Source: PBB1 sp965229345 | GTDB taxonomy: Bacteria > Pseudomonadota > Gammaproteobacteria > Burkholderiales > Burkholderiaceae_C | NCBI GenBank assembly: GCA_965229345.1 | Contig: OZ245872.1 | Coordinates: 1,426,001-1,490,000, forward strand | Direction: 5' to 3' | DNA length: 64,000 bases | Part shown: positions 42,042 to 50,426 of the stretch, piece by piece | Position numbering within the stretch: position 1 is the first letter of the stretch | How the letters are laid out: each line of letters begins with the position of its first letter | The notes under the pieces: model-generated | What the model saw: the letters and a program-made list of their open reading frames with translations, nothing else | The model's database searches: none | Told to the model about the DNA's origin: nothing | Program-made: the position numbers and the translations under genes

Positions 42042-43184
42042 TCAGGCCCTCGGTTCGCCTTGGGCATTGACGGTCACGGTGTTGCCCGGCGGCTGGGTCA
42101 TCTGCACCCGGTATTCCTGGCCCCGGAAGTCGTAGGTCACGTCCCAGTACGCGGGGTGTGCCTTCGCATTCGTCTGGCGGCAGCGCTGCACGTTCTGCTC
42201 GGTCACCACCTGTTGGGCATCGCGGTTGCGTCCCACCTGGCTGCCGACGGCAGCGCCGGCGACGACGCCCACGCCGGTGGCGATGTCCTTGCCTGTGCCG
42301 CCACCCACCTGGTGGCCGAGGATGCCGCCGATCACCGCACCCAGCAAGGCGCCGGGGACGTTGACACTGCTGCCGCGCTCCTGCACGGCCTGCTCGCGTT
42401 CAACCCAGCATTGCTGGCCTGTCTCTTCGACCACGGCACGCACCGAGGTCACCTCGGCTTCGTACAGGCGCTCGTTCTTGCGTCGGCTGTAGTCACGCGC
42501 GATCACCGGCAACGGCGCATAGCGCTCGTCGTCGACCTGCGTGTTGCGATCCACGGTGCGTGCCGACGACACCCGGTCGTTCAAGCCCATGGCCGACAGC
42601 GACGGGTATTGGCCGGGACGCAGCACGACGCAACGGCCGCTGAAGCGCCGGTCTTCGCAGACCTCCCATCGATCGGACGGGTTGCCACGCACGACCACCG
42701 ACGAGGCGCGGTCGTTGAAGCCGCTGCGACGCATGTTGGCGATGGCCGCATCCGCGGTGAAGGTACGGCCACGAAAGCCCTCGTCTTCGTAGAACACCAG
42801 CTGGCTGACCTGCACCGGCGGGGGTGCAGGCGCGTAGCGGTCGTCGTCTACCCGCGCATTGCGATCGACGATGCGCGCCGATGAGACGCGGTCGTTCAGG
42901 CCCATCGCGGACAGTGACGGGTACTGGCCTGGCCGCAGCACGACACAACGGCCACTGAAGCGCTGGTCTTCGCAGACCTCCCATCGGGTCGAGCGGGTGC
43001 CTTGCACCACGACCGACGAGGCGCGGTCGTTGAAGCCGATCCGATCGAAGTTGCTGACCGGTCGCTCGCTGGTGAAGGAGCGGCCCTGGAAGCCGTCGTT
43101 CTCGTAGAAGGTCACCTGCGCGACAGCCTGGGCCGCCATCGCCAGGCCACCGAGGGCCATTGCCATTTTCAAGAGGTTGTTCAT
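42042..43184 (-). CDS. Secreted tandem beta/gamma-crystallin protein with glycine-zipper domain
   Basis: 380-residue envelope protein. A signal peptide (about 1-22, ending AQAVAQ) is followed by two beta/gamma-crystallin domains, residues 25-106 and 130-211, each starting FYE(N/D)(D/E)GFxGRxF. After a linker, a glycine-zipper segment (about 275-325; LLGAVIGGILGHQVGGGTG) resembles the 17-kDa antigen/SlyB family, and the C terminus (WDVTYDFRGQEYRVQMTQ) is that of the same family. Crystallin domains often bind Ca2+. The second halves of the two domains are almost identical, indicating internal duplication or gene conversion. The ATG at 43184 begins the signal peptide. Confidence 0.82.
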   Translation of the reverse strand: MNNLLKMAMALGGLAMAAQAVAQVTFYENDGFQGRSFTSERPVSNFDRIGFNDRASSVVVQGTRSTRWEVCEDQRFSGRCVVLRPGQYPSLSAMGLNDRVSSARIVDRNARVDDDRYAPAPPPVQVSQLVFYEDEGFRGRTFTADAAIANMRRSGFNDRASSVVVRGNPSDRWEVCEDRRFSGRCVVLRPGQYPSLSAMGLNDRVSSARTVDRNTQVDDERYAPLPVIARDYSRRKNERLYEAEVTSVRAVVEETGQQCWVEREQAVQERGSSVNVPGALLGAVIGGILGHQVGGGTGKDIATGVGVVAGAAVGSQVGRNRDAQQVVTEQNVQRCRQTNAKAHPAYWDVTYDFRGQEYRVQMTQPPGNTVTVNAQGEPRA

Positions 43185-43361
43185 CAGATGCACCGTGTGT
43201 AGGCAATCGAAGAGGGGTCGCCGCGATTGCCGCCGACGTTGATACAGCAACGACAGTCTGCGCACCGCGAGGCCACACGGCCATCGGACGGCGACGGGAT
43301 CCGGGGAGGCGGGTTGTCCTACGCGCGGGGTGAGGTGCTCGCACCGCGCGGCCAGGCGCAG

Positions 43362-44609
43362 CTACGGCTGCGGCACTGCCTCGATCACATCGGCGATGCG
43401 CTGCGCGGCATCACCGTCCTCGACCATCAGGCCGGCATGCCGCTGGCAGGCTGTGGCGATCGACGGGTCGCGCAGCAGGCGGCCGAGGGTGGTCTCCCAC
43501 TGCCGCACCGGGCTGCGCGCCGTCAGCCGCAGCGCCACGCCGCGCTTGACCAGCCGCGTGGCGTTGTCGAACTGATCGTGTGCAAACGGCAGCACGGCTT
43601 GTGGCAGGCCAGCGGCCAGCGCCTGCGCCGTGGTGCCGATGCCACCGTGGTGCACCAGTGCCGCCAACCTGGGCAGCAGCGCGTCGAAGGGCGCATAGCT
43701 CACCGCGTGCGCGTGCGGCGGCAGCGGGTGGGGCAACTGGTCGGCATAGGGCGTGATCAGCAGCGCGCGTTGGTTCAGCGCGGCCGATGCGGCCAGTGCC
43801 CGCGCAAAGAAATCGCGGCCTTGTGCCATCGCCGAGCCGGGCGTGAAGCCGATCGGTGCGGAGCCTGCATTCAGAAAACTCAGCAGCGCGGGATCGAGCG
43901 GCTGGCCTGCCGTGCCCGACCATCTCGCAAAGCCGGTGGTCACCGCCTGCGCGGGCCAGTCCGGCTGCTTCGGTGCAAACCAGCCGGGCCAGGCGCACAC
44001 CACGCGCTGCGGGCTGTGGATCCAGTGGCTCAGCACACGGCGCACCGGCGGCAGGCCCAGATCACGCCGGATGCGGTCGAAGCCCGGCGTCACCACGCGG
44101 TCGATGAAGCCGCGCTCCACCGCCGACTGGATCAGCCGCACCAGCACCGGTGGCCAGCCGCTCAGATCGCCGAGGCCCGGCAGCACCGCTGGCGCCTGGG
44201 CCGACCAGATGCACACCGGCGACAGGTGCACTGTCACCGTCGGCAGCCCGTGGGTTTCCTGCGCCAGCCGCACCGGCATCGCCAGCGTGCTGCCCACCAG
44301 CACCGTGCGGCCCGGCTGTGCGCGGGCGATCAACAGGCGGTGGGCCTCGACCAACCGTTGCGCAATCGCCTGCCACAGCACCGGAAAGCAGGTGCGCGGA
44401 TTCCACAGGTCGGGGTGATGCACCACCTGCTCGCAGTCGGCCTCGGTGCCCACCGGCGTGCAGGCCAGGCCGGCCGCCTCGATGCGCGAAGCGAAATGCG
44501 GCGACGTGACCAGCTCCACCTCGTGCCCGCGCCGGGCCAGCGCCTGCCCGATGGCGATGAACGGGTGCACGTCGCCGGCGCTGCCGACACAGGAAATCAG
44601 GATGTGCAT
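43362..44609 (-). CDS. UGT/MGT-type glycosyltransferase
   Basis: 415-residue GT-B fold enzyme of family GT1. The N-terminal MHILISCVGSAGDVHPFIA is typical of antibiotic- and sterol-type glycosyltransferases, and the C-terminal nucleotide-sugar motif is VHHGGIGTTAQALAAGLPQA followed by PFAHDQFDNA. It transfers a sugar from a UDP- or TDP-donor to a small hydrophobic acceptor. No biosynthetic cluster surrounds it, so the acceptor is unknown. The ATG at 44609 is preferred over one eight codons upstream. Confidence 0.85.
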   Translation of the reverse strand: MHILISCVGSAGDVHPFIAIGQALARRGHEVELVTSPHFASRIEAAGLACTPVGTEADCEQVVHHPDLWNPRTCFPVLWQAIAQRLVEAHRLLIARAQPGRTVLVGSTLAMPVRLAQETHGLPTVTVHLSPVCIWSAQAPAVLPGLGDLSGWPPVLVRLIQSAVERGFIDRVVTPGFDRIRRDLGLPPVRRVLSHWIHSPQRVVCAWPGWFAPKQPDWPAQAVTTGFARWSGTAGQPLDPALLSFLNAGSAPIGFTPGSAMAQGRDFFARALAASAALNQRALLITPYADQLPHPLPPHAHAVSYAPFDALLPRLAALVHHGGIGTTAQALAAGLPQAVLPFAHDQFDNATRLVKRGVALRLTARSPVRQWETTLGRLLRDPSIATACQRHAGLMVEDGDAAQRIADVIEAVPQP

Positions 44610-44684
44610 GGCGCATTGTGGGCAGACCGACAATCAGCGACCGAGCCTGGCCTCGTACTGAATCCAACCGCCTTGTCGTCACCG

Positions 44685-45764
44685 ATGCAGATCATTCACA
44701 TTCGACAGCGCCTGCGCGCCCATGGCGCCATGCCGTGCCATGAGCACCGGGTGCTGCGGCTGTGGTCGAACGCGCTGTCGCAAGGCAGTGGCAAGCGCAA
44801 GCCGCAGGACTTTCTGCCGCTGGGCGTGCGCGCCGCGCTGCCCGCCATCGAGGCCGAGCTGGCGGGGTTGGCGCGATTGCTGTCCGAGCACCCGGGCGAC
44901 GATGGCTCGGCGCGGTTGCTGGTCGGCCTGCACGACGGCCAGACGGTCGAGGCGGTGCTGCTGCCGCGCGATGGCGTGTGCGTGTCCACCCAGGTGGGCT
45001 GCGCGGTCGGCTGTGTGTTCTGCATGACGGGACAGGGCGGCTTGCTGCGCCAGCTGGGCAGCGCCGAGATCGTGGCGCAGGTGGCGCTGGCGCGCAGCCG
45101 CCGGCCAGTGAAGAAGGTGGTCTTCATGGGCATGGGCGAGCCCGCGCACAACCTCGACAACGTGATGGACGCGATCGAGCTGCTGGGCCATGAAGGCGGC
45201 ATCGGCCACAAGAACCTGGTGTTTTCCACCGTCGGTGATCGGCGCGTGTTCGAGCGCTTGCTGGACCCGACCGGGGGCTCGGTGAAGCCAGCGCTGGCCT
45301 TGTCGCTGCATTCGACCAACGCGGCGCGGCGCGCCCAACTGCTGCCACGCGCGCCAGCCATCGGGCCCGATGAACTGGTCGAACTCGGCGAGCGCTATGC
45401 GCAGGACAGCGGCTACCCGGTGCAGGTGCAGTGGACGCTGCTGGCCGGCATCAACGACGGCGACGACGAGCTCGACGGCCTCGTCCGGCTGCTGGCCGGC
45501 AAGCGGGCGATCCTGAACATGATCCCGTACAACACGGTCGACGGGCTGGCCTTCCAGCGGCCTGCTGCCGAGCGCGCCCGTGAGATCGCACAAACGCTGC
45601 ACCGCCGTGGCGTGCTGACCAAGCTGCGCCAGTCGGCCGGGCAGGACGTCGATGGTGGCTGCGGCCAGCTGAGGGCGCGCACCTTGCCCACCACGGCGCC
45701 GGCCGACTTGCCGCGCCCGATGGTGTGGCACGGTCTGGCCTCGTCACATCCCACACCGCCATGA
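44685..45764 (+). CDS. RlmN-like radical SAM RNA methyltransferase
   Basis: 359-residue member of the RlmN/Cfr family, which methylate C2 or C8 of an adenosine in RNA. The radical SAM cluster motif is CAVGCVFC (C-x3-C-x2-C). The two mechanistic cysteines are also present: one in GVCVSTQVGC and the methyl-carrying one in DVDGGCGQLRA. FMGMGEPAHNLDNVMDAIE is the family GEP motif. The short, divergent N terminus suggests a paralogue rather than the housekeeping rlmN, which normally lies with ndk/pilF/hisS. The frame stays open upstream, antisense to the glycosyltransferase, but homology starts near 44685. Confidence 0.82.
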   Translation: MQIIHIRQRLRAHGAMPCHEHRVLRLWSNALSQGSGKRKPQDFLPLGVRAALPAIEAELAGLARLLSEHPGDDGSARLLVGLHDGQTVEAVLLPRDGVCVSTQVGCAVGCVFCMTGQGGLLRQLGSAEIVAQVALARSRRPVKKVVFMGMGEPAHNLDNVMDAIELLGHEGGIGHKNLVFSTVGDRRVFERLLDPTGGSVKPALALSLHSTNAARRAQLLPRAPAIGPDELVELGERYAQDSGYPVQVQWTLLAGINDGDDELDGLVRLLAGKRAILNMIPYNTVDGLAFQRPAAERAREIAQTLHRRGVLTKLRQSAGQDVDGGCGQLRARTLPTTAPADLPRPMVWHGLASSHPTPP

Positions 45765-45777
45765 GCAGGGCAGACTG

Positions 45778-46110
45778 ATGTACAGCGCCACCTTCATCTT
45801 CGACAAGAAGCAGTTCGACGCCGAATTCCATGCGCTCGATGCGGTGATCGCCGCCGCGGCGCGCGAGACCCTGGGCTTTCTTGGCGACGAGTCCTGGGAG
45901 GACCCGAACACCGGCCGCCTGTGCAATGTCTATTACTGGGCCGACGAAGCGGGGCTGCGGCAGTTGATGCAGCACCCGTCGCATCTGCAGGCCAAGGCCG
46001 GGCAGGCGAAGTGGCTCGACGGCTACCAGGTGATCGTCTCGAAGGTGCTGCGCAGCTACGGCGACGAGCGCATCCACCACCCCACGCGGCCGGCGGAGCC
46101 GGCCGCATGA
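45778..46110 (+). CDS. Small ferredoxin-like alpha/beta barrel protein (antibiotic biosynthesis monooxygenase-like)
   Basis: 110-residue protein with an alternating strand/helix pattern (MYSATFIFDKKQFDAEFHAL; LCNVYYWADEAGLRQLMQHP; VIVSKVLRSYG) like the dimeric ABM/EthD folds. No catalytic motif is identifiable, so substrate and activity are unknown. It starts 13 bases after the RlmN-like gene and its stop overlaps the bluB start by four bases, so the three form one transcription unit. Confidence 0.65.
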   Translation: MYSATFIFDKKQFDAEFHALDAVIAAAARETLGFLGDESWEDPNTGRLCNVYYWADEAGLRQLMQHPSHLQAKAGQAKWLDGYQVIVSKVLRSYGDERIHHPTRPAEPAA

Positions 46111-46808
46111 GCACCGAACCCGGCCACACCGGCGCCACCGACGCTTTCACCGACGCCGACCGCGACGCGTTCTACCGCGTGCTGGCGGCGCGCCGCGACA
46201 TGCGGCATTTCACGCCGGGCGCGTCGGTGGCGCCGGCGGTGCTGCAGCGCATCCTGCAGGCCGCGCATCAGGCGCCATCGGTCGGCCTGATGCAGCCCTG
46301 GCGCTTCGTGCGTGTGCTGGATGCCGGCTTGCGCGGGCGCATCGCCGAGCTGGTGGAGGCCGAGCGCCTGGCCACGGCCGCCGCCCTGGGCGAACGCGGA
46401 GGCGAGTTCCTGCAGTTGAAGGTCGAGGGGCTGCGCGAGTGCGCCGAGCTGATCGTGGCGGTGCTGGCACCCGACGACGGCACGGTCTTCGGCCGCCGCA
46501 CGATGCCGCGCGACATGGCCTTGTGTTCGCTCGCCTGCGCGGTGCAGAACCTGTGGCTCGCCGCCCGCGTCGAGAACCTGGGCCTGGGGTGGGTGTCGAT
46601 GTTCGAGCCCGCTGCGCTGGCGCGCGTGCTCGAGCTGCCGCCCGATGCGCAGCCGATGGCGCTGCTGTGCCTGGGCCCGGTGCCGGCTTTCTATGAGGCG
46701 CCGATGCTCGAGCAGACTGGCTGGCGCCAGGCGCGCCCGCTGTCGGACTTCGTGCAGGTCGACACCGGTGCCTTCAATGACGCCGCTCCCCCAGCGGCCC
46801 AGACCTGA
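46107..46808 (+). CDS. bluB: 5,6-dimethylbenzimidazole synthase BluB
   Basis: 233-residue flavin-destructase of the nitroreductase fold that converts FMNH2 and O2 to 5,6-dimethylbenzimidazole, the lower ligand of vitamin B12. Diagnostic stretches are RRDMRHFTPG near residue 30, HQAPSVGLMQPWRFV, and the C-terminal LGLGWVSMFEP and PVPAFYEAPMLEQTGW. It converges on mshL with 17 bases between the stops. No other cobalamin gene or B12 riboswitch is visible nearby. Confidence 0.9.
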   Translation: MSTEPGHTGATDAFTDADRDAFYRVLAARRDMRHFTPGASVAPAVLQRILQAAHQAPSVGLMQPWRFVRVLDAGLRGRIAELVEAERLATAAALGERGGEFLQLKVEGLRECAELIVAVLAPDDGTVFGRRTMPRDMALCSLACAVQNLWLAARVENLGLGWVSMFEPAALARVLELPPDAQPMALLCLGPVPAFYEAPMLEQTGWRQARPLSDFVQVDTGAFNDAAPPAAQT

Positions 46809-46825
46809 TCCGAGCCGCGAGCGGG

Positions 46826-48673
46826 TTACTTGGCGACCGCGGCGACCGTCGCAGCCGGCGGGGTGAAGACGGCGGGCGTGGCAGTCGTTGGCGCAGGGGC
46901 TGCGGGTGCCGCAGCCACCGGGCCCTGACCCGTCACCGTGATCACCCGCCGCGGCGTGCCTGGTGTTTCGTCGAAGGTGCTGGCCGCCTGGTGGTTGGCC
47001 TGCTGCCAGTCATCGACGTTGCGGATGATGGTCGGCTTGATCAGCACCACCAGCTCTTTCTTGCGGCTGCTGCTGTTGTTGTTGCCGAACAGCGTCTGCG
47101 TGACACGGTTGCTCGAGCTGCCCGGCAGGCCCGAGTTGTGGCCCACCGCTTCCACCTGCATCAGCCCGCCGATGGCAACGATGTTGCCGTCGGTCACGCG
47201 CACCACGGTGTCGGTCTCGTTGACGCTGCTCGAGGCCAGCGGCAGCTTGTAGCTGCCGATCGTGCCGAGATCGATCTGCTTGGTGATCGCGGTGACGGCC
47301 GTCACCGACGGGTGCACATGCAGCGTGATGGTGTTGGCCTCGTCGATCTGCGGCGTCACGTCGAGCGCGATGCCCGAGAAGAACGGCGTCAGCGTCAGCG
47401 TGGGCAGCGTGGTCGTGCCGTTGGTGTTGGAGTTGCCGGCGGTGATGGTGCCGCCCGACACATTGGTGACGAAGTACTCGTCGGTGCCCACCTTCAGCAC
47501 GGCCTTCTGGTTGTTCAGTGTGGCCACGCGCGGGCTCGACAGGATCTGCACGTCGCCATGGGTTTCGAGGAACCCGAGCACCGCCTGGAAGCCGTTGCTG
47601 GCGATCGCCAGGCCCAGCGTGCCCGAGCCGGCGGTGGGCACCGAGACGCTGTCGATCAGCAGCGACGACACCGCGGCCGGCAACGTCGGCAGGCCGTTCG
47701 GATTGGTCACCAGCGCGTTGCCGGCGCTGCCACTGGTCTGGCCGATGCTGCGGGTGCGCCGCAGCAGCGACCAGTCGATGCCGCTCTGGTAGCCCTCGCG
47801 CAGCTCGACCTCGACGATCTTCGCCTCCAGCATCACCTGACGCTCGATCGCCAGCCGCGAGGCGCGCAGGTAGTTCTCGACCTGGCGCAGTTCCTCGGGC
47901 ATGGCCCGCACGGCGATGGTTCCCGATTGCGGGCTGGTGATCACATTGCGCCCGTTGCCGGTGCCGACGATGCTGCGCAGCGCCTCGGTGGTCTCGCTCC
48001 AGATGTCGGAACTCGAGGTCGTCGAGACCTGGCTGCTGTCCAGCGTCTCGCCGCCGGGGGCGGGTGTGACGGTGCCATTGGCCGAGCCGGTCGGCCCATT
48101 GGTCGGTGCGGCGCCCGAGCTCACCCGTGTGTCGCTGCGCCCCTGGCGCTTGGCCTGCAGGTAGTTGGCCATGAAGATGCGCGTCTGCATCGTGGCCGGG
48201 AACACCGTGATGCGACGTCCTTCGATCTTGAACTCGTAGCCGTAGACATCGCGGATCGATTCCAGCGCCTCGCGCACCGTCACGCCGCGCAGCGTCACCG
48301 ACAGCGTGCCGCTGACCTCGGGGTGCATCAGCATGCTGTAGCGGGTGTCGGTCACCATCGACAGGAAGACATCGCGTGCCGATGCACCGCTGACGCTCAG
48401 GTCGAAGCGGGGTTCGGGTGCGGCGTCGGCGCGCGGTGCGGCGGGCGGCGGGGCCGTGTCGGGCTGCGCGACCGAGGCCGCCGCAGCGACCGCCGGGGCG
48501 GCCACCGGATTGCGGCTAGCCTGCAGTTCCGCCTGCACGCTCTCGCGTGCGTTCGGGGCCCTGACCACCGGCTGCAGGCCACAACCTGGCACGGCGGCGA
48601 TCACGCCCAGGGTCAGCAACAGCTTGGCAACACGGTGCGTGGATGCAGCGTGAGGAGCAGGTGTGAAGTTCAT
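46826..48673 (-). CDS. mshL: MSHA pilus secretin MshL
   Basis: 615-residue lipoprotein-like outer-membrane secretin through which the MSHA pilus exits. A signal peptide ends at a lipobox-like VPGCG (Cys about residue 31). A secretin/TonB short domain (about 90-150; FDLSVSGASARDVFLSMVTD) and N1-type domain follow, then the secretin core (about 260-560) with VEVELREGYQSGIDW and GIALDVTPQIDEANTITLHV. A Pro/Ala-rich tail ends it. The start overlaps the mshK stop (ATGA). It is the last msh gene on this side. Confidence 0.92.
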   Translation of the reverse strand: MNFTPAPHAASTHRVAKLLLTLGVIAAVPGCGLQPVVRAPNARESVQAELQASRNPVAAPAVAAAASVAQPDTAPPPAAPRADAAPEPRFDLSVSGASARDVFLSMVTDTRYSMLMHPEVSGTLSVTLRGVTVREALESIRDVYGYEFKIEGRRITVFPATMQTRIFMANYLQAKRQGRSDTRVSSGAAPTNGPTGSANGTVTPAPGGETLDSSQVSTTSSSDIWSETTEALRSIVGTGNGRNVITSPQSGTIAVRAMPEELRQVENYLRASRLAIERQVMLEAKIVEVELREGYQSGIDWSLLRRTRSIGQTSGSAGNALVTNPNGLPTLPAAVSSLLIDSVSVPTAGSGTLGLAIASNGFQAVLGFLETHGDVQILSSPRVATLNNQKAVLKVGTDEYFVTNVSGGTITAGNSNTNGTTTLPTLTLTPFFSGIALDVTPQIDEANTITLHVHPSVTAVTAITKQIDLGTIGSYKLPLASSSVNETDTVVRVTDGNIVAIGGLMQVEAVGHNSGLPGSSSNRVTQTLFGNNNSSSRKKELVVLIKPTIIRNVDDWQQANHQAASTFDETPGTPRRVITVTGQGPVAAAPAAPAPTTATPAVFTPPAATVAAVAK

Positions 48674-49134
48674 GGCGACTCGCCTCGTGTCGAAGTGTGA
48701 AAAAGTGGAACGGGTGTCTTGGTGCCGCTGCGTGCGGCGGGTGCCGGTGGCGGCAGCGGGCTCAGGGTGCGCTTGACCACGCCGCCATAGAAGGGCAATC
48801 GGGTGACGGTGTGGCCCTCGCGCACCCAGACCGCTGAATCCGTGATGCGCTCGATGCGTGTGCCACCCAGGGCGTCGCCGACACCGAGCCGGCGGCGTCC
48901 ATCGACCACATAGCGCTTGCCATCGACCGTCAGCAGTTGCTGCGGCGTGGGTGGGGGCTCGGCCGTGGCATCCAGCACGCCTGGGTTCGCAGCGGGCCGG
49001 GCAATCGACAGGGGCGGCACCATCGGATCGCGCAGCGCGGGGGCGTTCTGGGCGACCGCGGGCAGCACCGTGACGGCGAGACCCAGGGCGGCGGCCCATG
49101 CCAGCCCGTGCGGGTTTCTGCAACGTGTTTTCAT
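48670..49134 (-). CDS. mshK: MSHA biogenesis protein MshK (PilP-like)
   Basis: 154-residue exported protein. A signal peptide (about 1-28, ending AVAQ) precedes RDPMVPP, a Pro-rich linker, and a small beta domain (TVDGKRYVVDGRRRLGVGDA) of the kind that links the inner-membrane pilus assembly to the secretin. It overlaps mshJ upstream and mshL downstream by four bases each. Identification rests largely on position between the PilO-like and secretin genes. Confidence 0.8.
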   Translation of the reverse strand: MKTRCRNPHGLAWAAALGLAVTVLPAVAQNAPALRDPMVPPLSIARPAANPGVLDATAEPPPTPQQLLTVDGKRYVVDGRRRLGVGDALGGTRIERITDSAVWVREGHTVTRLPFYGGVVKRTLSPLPPPAPAARSGTKTPVPLFHTSTRGESP

Positions 49135-49766
49135 CGTGCATCTCCGGCGAGGAACAGGCGCACGGTGAGTTCCGGCGGCATCTGCTTGCTGTTGATTTCC
49201 ATCGGACCCCAGCGCAGTTCGGGCAGGGCGCGTTCCAGATCGGCCAGGTACTGCACCAGGTCGAGGTAGCCGCCGCTGACGCCCAGGTCCACCGCCTGCC
49301 AGCGCAGCGCGGTCTCGCCGGACTTGTCGGCCGACTTGTCCGTGGGCCGGTCGTTGCTGGTCACCAGGTGCGTCAGCGTCAGCCGCTCGTGTCGGCGCAG
49401 CACCTGGTCCATCAGGTCGGGCAGGCTGGCCAGGCGCTTGCCATCGCCCAGGTTGCCGTGGATCTGGTTGTCCACCGCCTGCAGCTCGGCGCGCGACTGC
49501 GCGATCCGGGCCAGCAGCTGACCGCGGGGCGAGTCCGGCTGCGAGGTCGAGCTGGCGTCGGCGAGGGCTTGCCGCAGCGTGGCGAGTTCTTTCGCCGCTG
49601 TCGCTTGTTCGGCCGTCAGCGACTTGCGCTTGGCGGCCGCAGGCGACCACACCAGCGTGTCGGCCAGGGCCACCATCACGAAGGCGACCGAGACGAACAG
49701 CATCACCCGTTCGCGCAGGCTCAGCGCATCGATGCGCGCCAGCTGCTTTTTCCAGTCGATCTTCAT
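49131..49766 (-). CDS. mshJ: MSHA biogenesis protein MshJ (PilO-like)
   Basis: 211-residue bitopic membrane protein: a short cytoplasmic start MKIDWKKQLARIDALSLRER, one transmembrane helix (about 21-42), a coiled-coil segment (about 50-105) and a small ferredoxin-like domain. This is the PilO/MshJ layout of the inner-membrane alignment complex. Both ends overlap neighbours by four bases. Confidence 0.85.
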   Translation of the reverse strand: MKIDWKKQLARIDALSLRERVMLFVSVAFVMVALADTLVWSPAAAKRKSLTAEQATAAKELATLRQALADASSTSQPDSPRGQLLARIAQSRAELQAVDNQIHGNLGDGKRLASLPDLMDQVLRRHERLTLTHLVTSNDRPTDKSADKSGETALRWQAVDLGVSGGYLDLVQYLADLERALPELRWGPMEINSKQMPPELTVRLFLAGDAR

Positions 49767-50419
49767 CGCATGGCTCCTGAGGCGTCGGCCACGGTGCGCG
49801 TGGCGAGATCGGGCTTGCTGACCATCGTGAAGAGCCATGGGTCCCGTGCGCCCGGCGTGGGCGTTCCAGCGGCGGTGTCGCGTTCGATCTTCAGCGCGGC
49901 CAGCGGCTGGCCGGGCAGGATCGGGTCGGCCGCCAGCTGCGCCAGCCACGGGCGCAGGCTTTCCGGTTCCAGCGTGCGGCCATGCAGTTCGAGGCGGCTG
50001 TCGTCGATGTCGATTTGCGTGAGCCACACCGATGCCGGCACCGTCAGCGCGATACGGCGCAGCAGCACCGAGCGGCGGTGGTGGTCGTCGAGCCGGCCGC
50101 GTGTGAGTTCATCGAGCACCGCGCGTCGTTGCAGCAGTGCGGCTTCGGCCTGGGCCAGCTGCTGCTCGAGTGCGCCGGCCTGGCTTGCGCTGGAGGGCAG
50201 GCTGGCCAGGCTGGCAGACAGGCGCTGCTTTTCTTCGGTCTGACTGGCCCGCACGGCCGCCACGTCCTGCTGCAGCTGGTGCGTGCGGAACTGGGTCCAG
50301 AGGCTGGAGGCGACCACGACGAATGCCGTTGCCGCCAGGCCGGCAGCAACCACCTCGGCGCCGAAGCGCTGCGGGGGCGCCTTGAGGGCGGTGCTGTAGA
50401 GGTTGATCTGTTGTGACAT
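49763..50419 (-). CDS. PilN-like MSHA biogenesis protein
   Basis: 218-residue bitopic protein beginning MSQQINLYSTALKAPPQRFG, the conserved cytoplasmic PilN peptide (INLY) that binds the PilM/MshI partner. One transmembrane helix (about 28-48), a coiled coil (about 50-110) and a ferredoxin-like domain follow. It corresponds to the second MshI-type gene of some msh loci. The ATG at 50419 directly precedes the INLY motif, so an extra 14 codons upstream are excluded. Seven bases separate it from mshI. Confidence 0.85.
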   Translation of the reverse strand: MSQQINLYSTALKAPPQRFGAEVVAAGLAATAFVVVASSLWTQFRTHQLQQDVAAVRASQTEEKQRLSASLASLPSSASQAGALEQQLAQAEAALLQRRAVLDELTRGRLDDHHRRSVLLRRIALTVPASVWLTQIDIDDSRLELHGRTLEPESLRPWLAQLAADPILPGQPLAALKIERDTAAGTPTPGARDPWLFTMVSKPDLATRTVADASGAMR

Positions 50420-50426
50420 GGCGGCC

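Noticed and set aside
43227..44684. In-frame upstream extension of the RlmN-like gene by about 486 codons
   Set aside because: It lies antisense to the glycosyltransferase gene and shows no homology; recognisable family sequence begins near 44685.
46107..46808. Cobalamin riboswitch near bluB
   Set aside because: bluB overlaps the preceding gene by four bases and no B12-box-like leader is visible.
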